Part shown: one piece after another, positions 19,901-26,542 of the stretch
Layout of the letters: every line of letters starts with the position of its first letter
How positions within the stretch are numbered: the first letter of the stretch is position 1
Source: an uncultured Bacteroidales bacterium
Lineage (GTDB): Bacteria; Bacteroidota; Bacteroidia; Bacteroidales; Paludibacteraceae
NCBI GenBank assembly: GCA_900319035.1
Contig: ONMU01000002.1
Location: forward strand, 36,160-100,159
Length of the DNA: 64,000 bases
Direction of reading: 5' to 3'
The notes under the pieces: generated by a model
Databases searched by the model: none
Told to the model about the DNA's origin: nothing
What the model saw: the letters and a program-made list of their open reading frames with translations, nothing else
Program-made: the position numbers and the translations under genes

Positions 19901-21669
19901 TCCCATGTACCTTTGCCTTTGACGCTCGGCGCATTGGAGGTCGATTTCAGCATCTTCAAAGCCAGCGTGCTCGCTGCCTGCTGCGGGTCTTTGTTGAGCG
20001 TGTCGCGCACACCGTCGGTCGAGAACTCACCGACCTGATAGACCTGTCCGCCGTACGTATATTCGTACGCTACTGCCAAGACCTCATCTTGGTTCAATGC
20101 CGCTTTCAGAGAGATGAAACCCAAGGAACTATTGAGCGTATATTCACTGCTGTTGAGTAGTCGTGCGGACTCGATCTTGTCGTAATCGACACCGCCCTCC
20201 ATGCCCAGCGCACCCAAGGCAGCACCGGTCTGATCTATCTGACGGAAAGGTGTTGCCGTGACCGTGCTATACAGACCGTTGGTCTTGTTGTCCGGACAGG
20301 GTTTCTGATCGGGACCCCAGTTCATCTGTGAGTGTTGCTTCGACTCACCAAGGTCGGCGAAGGCGACGATGTTACGGGCTTGGTCATAGTTGCCTTTTTT
20401 GTTGGTCACCCACACCTCGATCTTATTGATCGTCACACCGCTCGATATATACGGCACCGACGACATCGCTTTCTCGTAGTTGTCGCGGAAGAAATAGTTC
20501 AGGAAGAAGTGGCGGTTCTCATCGTAGTTATCGCCGCTGATGTCGAATCGCGTCATCTGCGCACCGCCCTTACTGCTCACCGTCTGTGCCTCGCTGTTCT
20601 GCTGACTCACCAAGGCTTGGATCTTGAACTTACCGAACTTCAGATTCGTCTTGATACCGAACAACGCCTTGCTGCCTCGGATCAACGAACTCGGCAGATC
20701 AAGCGACACATTACCCGCCTCAATACTCTGGATAATATCGTCCTCCTCGCCTTTGTAGTTCAATTTGATGTTCTGTTGGTCAAACGAGAAAGAAGCCTCG
20801 GTGTTGTAACTCAAGTTGAAGTTCAACTTCGTACCCACTTTTCCTTGCACGCTGGCTTGGATCTTCTCGTCGAAGTCGAATATATTATTGTTTCGCGCGC
20901 GTCGGGTCAACGATGGATTCGATATATGCTGATGTTTGAATCCGAACAGCAACTCCGCGCTTCCTTGCATCTTCAACTGTACACCGCCCGGACCGAACAC
21001 CTTGTCCGCCGGACCGATGTTGAACTTCATGTCCGTGATGTCGAACTTACGCTCGTTGTTATGCTCTACTTCGCTGATTTTTTGCTGCCAATACTTATGC
21101 ATGATCTGTCGCTCGGCGTACTGGTTGTACTCCTCCTGCGTCAGCATGTACGGCGTAGCTACATCCAAATCGCCTATCTTCGTACGGATGACGTACTGTC
21201 CTGTCTCCGGCTGATACTCTACGGTCGTCGTCACGTTCTCAGGATCCTGCAAGTCCATGGAGCTTTTCGGACTCGTCAACTCGCCGTAGTTCTGTGCACC
21301 CAGTTGCTTGACGTTCGTCGGTGCCCAGATAGTGCTGTCTGTGTCGGTCACATAATCGGCTACATCTTCCGGTATCGGTTCTCCGGCTTCTATGGCAGCA
21401 TCGCGTTTGGCTTTCGCCTCTTCGCGTCTGGCTTTCGCTTCCTCCTGACGTTTCTTCTCCTCCTCTTGACGTTGTTTCTCTTCCTCTTTGGCTTTTTTCT
21501 CTGCGGCTTTCTGGGCTTTCTCTTCGGCTACCAGCTCTTTTAGCGTCTTCGGTTTAGTACGAACCGGTGCTACAGGCGTGTTCTCATCCTGCGCATACAC
21601 CCCTCCTGCCACCATCGGCAGCAGGAACATCAGACTAACCAATAATATGTATCCTATTTTCTTTTTCAA
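13972..21669 (-). CDS. sprA: SprA/Sov, type IX secretion outer-membrane translocon protein
   Basis: 2565 residues with a signal peptide (ending VYAQ). The giant size, the two SprA-type repeated motifs (NIGPADKVFGPGGVQLKMQG near residue 215 and AYIDDFESTTTNIDV near 945), the FRWGGMMRR-type region and the position next to ruvA identify SprA, the large barrel through which T9SS cargo crosses the outer membrane. Residues about 40-100 form an unusual Lys/Glu/Ala/Arg-rich helix (EEKQRQEEEKKRQEEAKARR), likely a periplasmic coiled coil that I do not recall as a general family feature. It is probably co-transcribed with ruvA upstream and the NadR-like gene downstream. Confidence 0.95.
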   Translation of the reverse strand: MKKKIGYILLVSLMFLLPMVAGGVYAQDENTPVAPVRTKPKTLKELVAEEKAQKAAEKKAKEEEKQRQEEEKKRQEEAKARREEAKAKRDAAIEAGEPIPEDVADYVTDTDSTIWAPTNVKQLGAQNYGELTSPKSSMDLQDPENVTTTVEYQPETGQYVIRTKIGDLDVATPYMLTQEEYNQYAERQIMHKYWQQKISEVEHNNERKFDITDMKFNIGPADKVFGPGGVQLKMQGSAELLFGFKHQHISNPSLTRRARNNNIFDFDEKIQASVQGKVGTKLNFNLSYNTEASFSFDQQNIKLNYKGEEDDIIQSIEAGNVSLDLPSSLIRGSKALFGIKTNLKFGKFKIQALVSQQNSEAQTVSSKGGAQMTRFDISGDNYDENRHFFLNYFFRDNYEKAMSSVPYISSGVTINKIEVWVTNKKGNYDQARNIVAFADLGESKQHSQMNWGPDQKPCPDNKTNGLYSTVTATPFRQIDQTGAALGALGMEGGVDYDKIESARLLNSSEYTLNSSLGFISLKAALNQDEVLAVAYEYTYGGQVYQVGEFSTDGVRDTLNKDPQQAASTLALKMLKSTSNAPSVKGKGTWDLMLKNIYALGATSINADKFELYVTYRNDSVGTDMQYLAEGPINGKQLIRVMNLDRLDQKHNVSPDGRFDFLEGITIQASTGKIIFPVLEPFGSHLANALGNDPALTSKYCFQELYDSTLVVAQEMSEKNKFRLTGKYKGTNSSEIRLNAMNVPRGSVTVTAGGATLIENVDYTVDYTMGTVTILNTSILESGTNVDVKLENQSTFSMQRKSLFGAHLEYEFSKDLVIGGTIMHLRERPLTTKVNMGSEPLANTVWGLNASWKTELQWLTNAIDKIPWITATAPSTFSINAEFAHLIPGHTRDVGSTGTAYIDDFESTTTNIDVHYPNYWFLASTPSVMPEAQIHLTHDTAAYNKNRALLAWYAVDPIFGYPQTNTPDHIRNDLAALSDHRTRIVYQEEIYPNKQEASNVDTKLPVLNLAYYPEERGQYNVSAGEIGPDGKLKNPKNRWGGMMRRLENTDFERANIEYLQFWIMDPRHTNPDHPDDYDGVMYINLGDVSEDILRDGKKSFEHGLPVSDADEGRVENTFWGRVPRTTSSVTAFSNESGSRERQDVGLNGLNDDQERQWPAYKSYVDSLRKIVTPDVISRWTRDRFSPLNDPAGDNYHYYRGSDFDDQQVSILDRYKHYNGTQGNSPDTDQETESYGTASTLTPDVEDINLDNTLNEYEKYYEYKIILRKDMMEVGRQHITEKKVRQVTLRNGETVDVTWYQFKIPLRGDSATVQKRGGIRNWKSIRFMRLYLTGFEHETFLRFATMDLVRGEWRQYTRDLAPVGTPTNPGASIDVQTLNIEENSTRQPINYVLPPGVSRQTDPGQAQLIAQNEQAMVMRVNNLSPHDARAIYKNTAYDMRQYKKLQMFVHAERLSELDPNLRDGDLTCFIRMGTDLKNNYYEYEIPLHLTPPGLYNNDSENDRKIVWPEDNMFDFPLKVFTDAKTARNKAKRAGNQGVGNTIPYVTYDVDNDKPMNKITVLGNPTLEEIETIMIGVRNNGQHDASGEVWVNELRLSQFNEKGGVAAMANASLAISDIAQVNVAGQLETAGYGSIEANVMDRNMDNFYQLSVSAALEAGRLLPEKAKVQMPLYVAYSKEVISPEYDPLDTDVKLKETLSTYETKSERDSIKNLVQTVHESTSFSVSNLKVNHHYTKKRDLFVDPANFSISASYNKQSEHSPELETNYTTDHKGSFQYAYNFNPKPWEPFSKVEKVQKIKALKELNFYYLPQSWSFNTNMHRTFSHMKMRDLTNNLEFDPDRDLTYSKDFTWDRNVDIKYDLTKNMKFSFQSAYNAIIDEGKYTPEILKNKYFDPEFNHDKYEAWKDTIQRSLSRFGKPYSYQQIFTASWNVPFNRIPYLDALTANASYSANYNWTRTASTTQGQDLGNTVSSLQTWQIDGGLNFETWYNKSKYWKQMSQRYSGRGGARRAFKPKTYTQTVALKKGEATEITHRLNSEMLNVSVADSAGKAVPVSFRPVGNTKVAITPKADCAQAIITVTTKDPNERTPKQIAGDMFAYLGTMIRRLQITYRETNSMTISGFMPEAGFMGQRRVDGAYAPGFDFAFGFIPKNMMERAMKHNWLSGDTTVVQPATRAHTSDLDIKLTLEPLPGFKIQLSGKRYMATSTSIIMSYGDPQETMTGSFNITQCAIGTAFMKVGKQDENFANKAFDRFLNNRDVLADRVQDQYTGVTLPDAGFLKGTVQPGTKYDPNKHGRINKNSADVLVPAFLSAYTGRSPSKIGLNPFLGILNILPNWSVTFDGLGRLPWMKDHFKSVTLTHAYTCKYAIGSFGSYSTWVGVDDKNKQVGFVRDVTTDMPRPSSAYDISNVSLTEAFSPLIGLNLTMKNSLNLKAEYRKQRNLTLNVTSVQLTEGHTNEFVIGGGYTIKNLSFITKRKDGAQKKVSNDLKLQVDFSYKDVKMLLRKIEEGITQASSGNRVFAVKISADYVLSQKINIQLFYDHQGTTPLISSSYPVKVDNVGINIKLMLTR

Positions 21670-21716
21670 TTTCTTTCAGTAATTCAGTCTGTACTCTGTC
21701 AGCCCGAAGGGCGGTC

Positions 21717-22355
21717 TTACAGCATCTTTAGCGCTTCCCGTATCACCGCTTCCACTTTCATATCCGGCTGAGCTTTGAGGATCTTATCCACGGCTTTACC
21801 GCTGGCTGCGGAAGCAAAGCCAAGCATCGTCAGCGCGCTGATAGCTTCAGCCTTCACGCCGCTGTCGGCCTCTACATCTAACATCGGGATCTCCGTCGGG
21901 TCGCCGCCTAAGTCGATCTTCAGCGCTTTGTCTTTCAGATCCACGATGATACGTTGTGCGGTCTTGGGACCAAGTCCTTTCACTTTCGCCATACCTTTCG
22001 CGTTGCCGGTAGCAATCAGCATCCGCAGTTCCTCGGCGCTAAACGCACTCATGATCATCCGTGCGGTCGATGCGCCCACACCGCTCACCGTCAGCAGCAG
22101 TTCGAACAGCTCTCTCTCTGCTTTGGTCACAAACCCATATACCTCATGCGTATCTTCGCGAATGATCTCAGAGATGAATAACTTCACCGGTTCACCATTT
22201 GCACCATTTAGCGCAGCGTCACCATTAGCCTCTTTCCCCACCAATGCACTATACGTCGGCAGTGTGATAGCTATTCCGTATCCGACCCCTGCAGCCTCTA
22301 TGACTGCCTCCGTCGGGTTCAATTCCGTCAATATTCCTTTTATGTATTCTATCAT
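21717..22355 (-). CDS. ruvA: Holliday junction branch-migration protein RuvA
   Basis: 212 residues. The N-terminal OB domain (MIEYIKGILTELNPTEAVIE, GVGYGIAITLPT) is followed by two helix-hairpin-helix motifs (LLTVSGVGASTARMIMSAF, AKVKGLGPKTAQRIIVDLK) and a C-terminal domain III (AISALTMLGFASAASGKAV). It binds four-way junctions and recruits RuvB in recombinational repair. A short Asn/Gly-Ala insertion (GDAALNGANGE) lies in the OB domain. The adjacency to sprA is conserved in Bacteroidota. Its promoter is the extended TTTGCATATGTG type at 22397-22428. Confidence 0.96.
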   Translation of the reverse strand: MIEYIKGILTELNPTEAVIEAAGVGYGIAITLPTYSALVGKEANGDAALNGANGEPVKLFISEIIREDTHEVYGFVTKAERELFELLLTVSGVGASTARMIMSAFSAEELRMLIATGNAKGMAKVKGLGPKTAQRIIVDLKDKALKIDLGGDPTEIPMLDVEADSGVKAEAISALTMLGFASAASGKAVDKILKAQPDMKVEAVIREALKML

Positions 22356-22396
22356 TGTTTTCTATTTATGTGCGCGTATATACACGAAAAAGCGTG

Positions 22397-22428
22397 CAAA
22401 GGTACTACAAAAATTTCACATATGCAAA
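22397..22428 (-). promoter_or_regulatory. Promoter for ruvA-sprA
   Basis: Minus strand TTTG (22425-22428), 20 nt, TACCTTTG (22397-22404), within the extended consensus. A decayed second copy lies at 22654-22681. Confidence 0.82.
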
Positions 22429-22569
22429 TAAAAATGGATTTTTTTGTAAAAAATAGAATAAATTCTATTATTTTAAGCGATATGAGTATGTGGGAGCTTG
22501 CTCACGGACATACTCGTAGTGATTAAAATAGAGGGCTTGCCCTTTTTACAAAAAAATCCTTTTATTTGC
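22424..22569. repeat. 146-bp nested inverted repeat (long hairpin or MITE-like element)
   Basis: Outer arms GCAAATAAAA(AT)GGATTTTTTTG / CAAAAAAATCCTTTTATTTGC, a middle pair TATTTTAA/TTAAAATA and an inner stem GAGTATGT/ACATACTC around GAGCTTGCTC. AGGGCTTGCCCT followed by T5 near 22532-22547 could act as a plus-strand terminator. No coding frame fits. Confidence 0.7.
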
Positions 22570-22857
22570 TTATGCACCGCAAGACGCGAACGTACGTTCG
22601 GAGGGAACCCGCCCTAAATTATATAAATAAATTTAGGGAAGGGGCGTGCCGAAGTACTACAAAAATTTCACATATGCAAACTTTTATTAAACTAATAAAA
22701 AAAACGTCCCCGAAAGGACGTTTGTGACCATTTCTGATTATTTGTCATGGTAGAGTGTGCTATTTCGCTTTGCGAATCTCAATGACCTCTCGGATGACAA
22801 CCATCTGTTCGTCAGCGGTCTGAGCTTTGGTGAGCCATAATCAGTAGGGAAGTAGGA
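22570..22857. other. Palindrome-rich intergenic region with a duplicated promoter copy and a short coding-like tail
   Basis: The region holds CGAACGTACGTTCG (about 22587-22600), CCCTAAATT/AAATTTAGGG (about 22611-22638) and, at 22654-22681, a copy of the ruvA promoter block whose -7 has changed from TACCTTTGC to TACTTCGGC. A minus-strand open stretch at 22840-22760 would encode 26 codons ending VVIREVIEIRKAK before TAG; it has no plausible start and may be the tail of a lost gene. Confidence 0.5.
22696..22723 (-). terminator. Intrinsic terminator, minus strand
   Basis: AAACGTCC-ctttcg-GGACGTTT read leftward, followed by eight T residues. It lies downstream of the lipoprotein gene and the coding-like tail. 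Confidence 0.8.
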
Positions 22858-23631
22858 CTACTGTACTAAACGAACGCTGAAGCGATAATACCATGGTCCG
22901 CTCGCCATCGGCCACAAATAGTGTCCGTAAAAATCTAAGATATAACTATCTGTCGGTCCCGATGTAAAATCTCTACTTGCAGACCAATAACTGACACAAT
23001 CATCTACAACAGGAAGGAAAACTGCTCCTTTTAGTTCCATTTCATGCCACTTTTTCCCTTTGAAAGTGTTATGAGAATATTTATCATCTTTTGTTGTATA
23101 ATAATAGTATCTCCGATGAACTACGCTGTCTCTATCTATCCATTCGTTATATTTCCATTCAAACCCTTTGTTAAGCGCAGAGTGAAAATCTGATGCTCCA
23201 TTCCCATTATCGGGTAGAATGATTATGCCTTTCACTCCATTTACCTTTCCGAAGCCGAATAAATATCCAGCATTGGCTCTTCCGTGGAAAAGGTACATCC
23301 ATTCATTCATGGTTAGTGTACGCCACTGATTATGTTGGTCTCCACCATTGGTAATGGGATGATAACCCCAGTCTATGAAAGAGCAATCCTCCGCGTGACT
23401 CCATTCGAAAAGATCGCCATTTTCCCATTGGTTTGTGGCAAAACTCCAAGTATGGTTGTCTGGATGTTTCAGATTTCCTTGCGAAAAATGCACCTTTTGG
23501 GTTTTGCTTACCGAAAACTCTCCGCTTAGAGCACCATTGACAGCGACAGTATCAATGGGCGATTCCTTTTTGCACGCAAAGAGAACCGCTAAAGTGAACA
23601 ATAGGAAGGATATTTTCTTAACAATGTTCAT
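22858..23631 (-). CDS. Lipoprotein resembling the Fibrobacter major paralogous (FISUMP-like) domain
   Basis: 257 residues. The signal peptide MNIVKKISFLLFTLAVLFAC with lipobox LFAC makes Cys20 the lipidated residue. The body has a recurrent Bacteroidota pattern: KVHFSQGNLKHP, WSFATNQWENGDLFEWS, WRTLTMNEWMYLFHGRANA, VNGVKGIIILPDNG, and a C-terminal YWSASRDFTSGP...YYRFSVRLVQ. This resembles the FISUMP/TIGR02145-type family of surface proteins of unknown function. Codon use is AT-richer than that of ruvA or sprA, and the gene sits between two large hairpin elements, so acquisition is likely. Confidence 0.7.
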   Translation of the reverse strand: MNIVKKISFLLFTLAVLFACKKESPIDTVAVNGALSGEFSVSKTQKVHFSQGNLKHPDNHTWSFATNQWENGDLFEWSHAEDCSFIDWGYHPITNGGDQHNQWRTLTMNEWMYLFHGRANAGYLFGFGKVNGVKGIIILPDNGNGASDFHSALNKGFEWKYNEWIDRDSVVHRRYYYYTTKDDKYSHNTFKGKKWHEMELKGAVFLPVVDDCVSYWSASRDFTSGPTDSYILDFYGHYLWPMASGPWYYRFSVRLVQ

Positions 23632-23705
23632 ATTTTTCAGATGTTTTTGTTTTGTTTTTATTAATGTATCGTTATAAAAAAGCGTGCGTTTTCGTTTGCT
23701 TCATT

Positions 23706-23841
23706 TGATCTTTTGAGGTCTTCGACTACCTTAACAATTCAAATTTACGCACAGAAAACTCACGCATTTACGTGAGCGTGCATAAACCAAGACTTGAATT
23801 GCTAATAGATTTTTTGAAGTTGTCGAAGTTTCAAAAGATCA
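23706..23841. repeat. 136-bp imperfect hairpin element
   Basis: Matching arms from outside in: TGATCTTTTGA/TCAAAAGATCA, CTTCGAC/GTCGAAG, CAATTCAA/TTGAATTG, GCAC/GTGC and CTCACG/CGTGAG. The right side has about 12 extra unpaired bases. It fills most of the 306-bp gap between the lipoprotein and DUF2442 genes; nothing coding is seen in the rest of the gap. Confidence 0.8.
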
Positions 23842-23937
23842 AGTTGGGCTTATTACGCTTTTAGGGACGCACGTTTGCGTCATATGTTATTTTTGTTCTC
23901 CTTTTTACGCTGTGGAGTTCAGCGGATTTTATTTTTT

Positions 23938-24186
23938 TTACAACGCAACACCATACTCATAAATGGCATCGCTTGGTAAATCGATTTGGTCATTCCAATA
24001 GATACAGGTACGACTTGCATCTAATTGGGCATTTTCAAATAAGCCATGTTCCGTCTTGAGGTCATGAAAAGCAGGTAGCGTTTTGATGTCATCAGCTACA
24101 TCATAACGAACCCTCCGCCCATCATCAAACGATACGAGCAGTTGAAAATCCGCAAGGGGTTGATATGACTTAATTCGTGGTATCAT
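23938..24186 (-). CDS. DUF2442 family small protein
   Basis: 82 residues: IPRIKSYQPLADFQLLVSFD (strand pair), DGRRVRYDV, and WNDQIDLPSDAIYEYG, the typical C-terminal [DE]LPxDxLYE pattern of DUF2442. The function is unproven. DUF2442 genes are often paired with DUF4160 genes, exactly as here (1-bp spacing), and the pair has been proposed as toxin-antitoxin-like. No DNA-binding domain is visible. Confidence 0.85.
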   Translation of the reverse strand: MIPRIKSYQPLADFQLLVSFDDGRRVRYDVADDIKTLPAFHDLKTEHGLFENAQLDASRTCIYWNDQIDLPSDAIYEYGVAL

Positions 24187-24187
24187 A

Positions 24188-24445
24188 TTAGTCTCTCAAA
24201 GGTGGAAGTTTATATATTTTCTGCGTTTTCCACATTTCCTGTAGTTCATCTTTATGTTCGTTTAGCCATTCTTGAACCATCTTTTGAGCACGGTTAGGAA
24301 GATCTCCCTCTGTCATCTCAAAATTATTGATGTCGAACACGCCCATATATTCTTCATAAAGGGCATGGATATGTGCTGGTTCATGCTCTTTTGGCTTAAA
24401 GAACATCTTAATGATGATTCCATAAAAACGACTAACTTCTGGCAT
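24188..24445 (-). CDS. DUF4160 family small protein
   Basis: 85 residues with the family signature: PEVSRFYGIIIKMFFKPKEH, then EPAHIHALYEEYMGVFDI (the xPHIHxxY motif), followed by WLNEHKDELQEMW. First gene of a two-gene operon with DUF2442. A promoter with TTTG-20 nt-TAATTTTG lies at 24474-24505. Possible toxin or metal-binding role through the His pair, but this is inference only. Confidence 0.87.
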   Translation of the reverse strand: MPEVSRFYGIIIKMFFKPKEHEPAHIHALYEEYMGVFDINNFEMTEGDLPNRAQKMVQEWLNEHKDELQEMWKTQKIYKLPPLRD

Positions 24446-24473
24446 AATTGCTATTCCCTTTCATTTTGCGCTG

Positions 24474-24505
24474 CAAAATTACAAATAATTTTTGATATAT
24501 GCAAA
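24474..24505 (-). promoter_or_regulatory. Promoter for the DUF4160-DUF2442 pair
   Basis: Minus strand TTTG (24502-24505) extended by CATATAT, 20 nt, TAATTTTG (24474-24481). Confidence 0.75.
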
Positions 24506-24861
24506 TCTTAGGTCAAAATTTTATAAAATTCCTCTCTTTCCTCTCCCTTCTCCCCTCCTCCTTCAAGGGAAAGTCGGAGAAATCTCATATCAATCTCGAA
24601 CCCGCGCCAAATGATACCCCAAACATACCCATAGGATACCCCAAGGATAGAAACCTATTTTTGTACAAAATCTCAAAAAAAGGCGCTTATACTATATAAT
24701 ACTATAGTATTATATACTTTTTGTTTCATTTTACTCAAAAATAACTCCAAACACCTTCCTTTTAAGCGTCGTTCATTTTGTCGGATACTATCCGGCGTTT
24801 CTCCTCTTCAAACCCCCAATGGCTGTTAAAATTCATTTTTTTTAATTTTTAATTCTTTTTT
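24506..24861. other. Intergenic region with a 24-bp palindrome and fragments shared with the primase gene
   Basis: No gene is supported. It holds a polypyrimidine stretch (24534-24560), a perfect 24-bp AT palindrome centred on CTATAG at 24693-24716, and a segment near 24768-24800 (GTTCATTTTG-TCGGATACTATCCGGC) nearly identical to one inside the primase gene near 53641-53672. Confidence 0.6.
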
Positions 24862-24894
24862 CTTGCATATATGCAAAAAAAAGTGTACCTTTGC
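24862..24894 (+). promoter_or_regulatory. Promoter for the thiL operon
   Basis: CTTG (24862-24865) extended by CATATATGC, 20 nt, TACCTTTGC (24886-24894). The leader to the ATG at 24913 would be about 15 nt. Confidence 0.8.
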
Positions 24895-24912
24895 ACGCTA
24901 ATTTGTTTTTAT

Positions 24913-25989
24913 ATGTCAAGAACAGAGATTTCAACGATGGGTGAGTTCGGGTTGATCAAACGGCTCACCAAAGATATAAAACCCGTTCAGCCCAGTACAC
25001 AAAAGGCTGCAGGAGATGATTGCGCGGTCATGAACTTTGGGAAAACTAAAAATCTCAAATCCCCTCGTGTGCTGATGACGACCGATATGTTGCTGGAGGG
25101 CGTGCATTTCAATTTGGAGTACGTGCCCCTCAAGCACCTTGGTTACAAGGCAGCGGTGGTTAATTTCTCGGATATATACGCCATGAACGGTACGCCGACC
25201 CAGATCACGGTCGGTCTGGGTATCAGCAAACGGTTCTCGGTTGAGGAGATAGAGGAACTCTATTCCGGTATTCGCCTTGCGTGCGAGCGGTATGGGGTGG
25301 ATCTTGTGGGCGGAGACACCTGTGCTTCCATGACCGGTCTGACGATCTCGATCACCTGTCTGGGCGTAGCGGACGAGAAGGATATCGTCTATCGTAACGG
25401 CGCCAAACTTAATGATCTCATCTGCGTCTCCGGCAACCTCGGAACGGCGTATATGGGGCTTCAACTGCTTGAAAGAGAACTGATGGTTCAGCGTTCCACT
25501 AACTATGGAAACAATCCCTCTACGGGAGAGACGGAGGGGACGTCTGCCTTTGAAGGCAAAGAGTACCTCTTGGAACGTCAGCTCAAACCCGAAGCAAGAC
25601 GGGATATTTTGGAGGCCTTGCGCAAAGCAGGGGTCAAACCGACGGCGATGATGGACATCTCGGACGGCCTCTCGTCGGAGTTGATGCATATATGTTCGCA
25701 GTCGAATGTGGGTTGCTGCATCTACGAGGACAAGCTGCCGATCGATTATCAGGCGGCAGCTTTGGCGGAAGAGATGAACCTCAATATCGTCACTTGCGCT
25801 CTCAACGGCGGCGAGGACTACGAGCTGCTCTTTACCTGTTCGTTGGACGACTACGAGAAACTGATTCCGGTGGAGGATCTGTATATCATCGGGCATATTA
25901 CAAAACCCGAATACGGCTGTAACCTCATCGGTCGTAACGGCGAAGAACTTGCCCTCAAGGCACAAGGATGGAACGCTTTTGAGAATTAA
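24913..25989 (+). CDS. thiL: Thiamine-monophosphate kinase
   Basis: 358 residues from the ATG at 24913, chosen because an ATG at 24871 lies upstream of the promoter -7 box. It shows the ThiL pattern: GEFGLIKRLT, GDDCAV, MTTDMLLEGVHF, YKAAVVNFSDIYAMNG, GGDTCAS, MMDISDGLSSEL and NGGEDYELLFT. It phosphorylates thiamine monophosphate to the pyrophosphate cofactor. A glycine/threonine-rich insertion (NNPSTGETEGTSAFEG) lies at about residue 205. First gene of an operon running to the Kdo-pathway genes. Confidence 0.95.
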   Translation: MSRTEISTMGEFGLIKRLTKDIKPVQPSTQKAAGDDCAVMNFGKTKNLKSPRVLMTTDMLLEGVHFNLEYVPLKHLGYKAAVVNFSDIYAMNGTPTQITVGLGISKRFSVEEIEELYSGIRLACERYGVDLVGGDTCASMTGLTISITCLGVADEKDIVYRNGAKLNDLICVSGNLGTAYMGLQLLERELMVQRSTNYGNNPSTGETEGTSAFEGKEYLLERQLKPEARRDILEALRKAGVKPTAMMDISDGLSSELMHICSQSNVGCCIYEDKLPIDYQAAALAEEMNLNIVTCALNGGEDYELLFTCSLDDYEKLIPVEDLYIIGHITKPEYGCNLIGRNGEELALKAQGWNAFEN

Positions 25990-26005
25990 AAATTAAAAAT
26001 TAAGA

Positions 26006-26536
26006 ATGGAAAATCTCAAATCTCAATTCTCAAATCTCAAATTGTCGGTCAAGCTGTTCTTGACCGACGTGGATGGTTGCCTGACGGAGGGCGGAATGTA
26101 TTACACCGCAGAAGGCGAGGTGATGAAGCGTTTCTGTGTCTATGACGGTATGGGCATGGTGTGTCTGCAGCAGGCAGGCATCCCTTGCGGCATCTTGACA
26201 TCCGAGAACTCGATGGTCGTCAAAGCGCGTGCTGAGAAACTCCAACTGCGTTACCTCTATCTGGGCGTCGGCAGCAAGGTCAACCCCAAAGCCCAAAGCA
26301 AATTAGAGGCAGCGAAGGAGATCTGTGCGGAGTTAGGCATCGGGCTTGAGAGTGTGTGCTTCGTGGGCGATGACATCAACGATGTAGAGCTTCTTTCGGC
26401 AGTCGGTTATCCTTGTTGTCCGCCTAACGCACGTCCGGAAGTACTTGCTGTTCCGGGTATTCGGGTGCTTCAGACACCCGGAGGACAGGGTGCAATACGC
26501 GAGATCGCTGATGCGATACTCAACAATAACGACTAA
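26006..26536 (+). CDS. kdsC: KdsC-like 3-deoxy-D-manno-octulosonate-8-phosphate phosphatase (HAD, YrbI family)
   Basis: 176 residues. HAD motif I (LFLTDVDGCLTEGG), motif II (LTSEN) and the conserved GDDINDVELL motif define the YrbI/KdsC group, which removes phosphate from Kdo-8-P in lipopolysaccharide core synthesis. The kpsF/kdsD-like gene two genes downstream supports this role. The first about 13 residues (MENLKSQFSNLKL) are encoded by AATCTCA heptamers continuous with the intergenic repeat, so the natural start may be variable. Part of the thiL operon. Confidence 0.88.
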   Translation: MENLKSQFSNLKLSVKLFLTDVDGCLTEGGMYYTAEGEVMKRFCVYDGMGMVCLQQAGIPCGILTSENSMVVKARAEKLQLRYLYLGVGSKVNPKAQSKLEAAKEICAELGIGLESVCFVGDDINDVELLSAVGYPCCPPNARPEVLAVPGIRVLQTPGGQGAIREIADAILNNND

Positions 26537-26542
26537 CGACCA

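Noticed and set aside
20332-21543. 403-codon plus-strand ORF opposite sprA
   Set aside because: Antisense shadow of sprA; low-complexity Leu/Phe/Arg tail mirrors the Lys/Glu-rich helix.
23706-23841. Integron attC site
   Set aside because: TTAACAATTCAA and a GTTGGGC exist, but the left RYYYAAC partner is missing, stems extend beyond the core and there is no integron integrase in the window.
24499-24699. 66-codon plus-strand ORF
   Set aside because: Its start overlaps the -33 of the opposing DUF4160 promoter and it has no recognisable sequence pattern.
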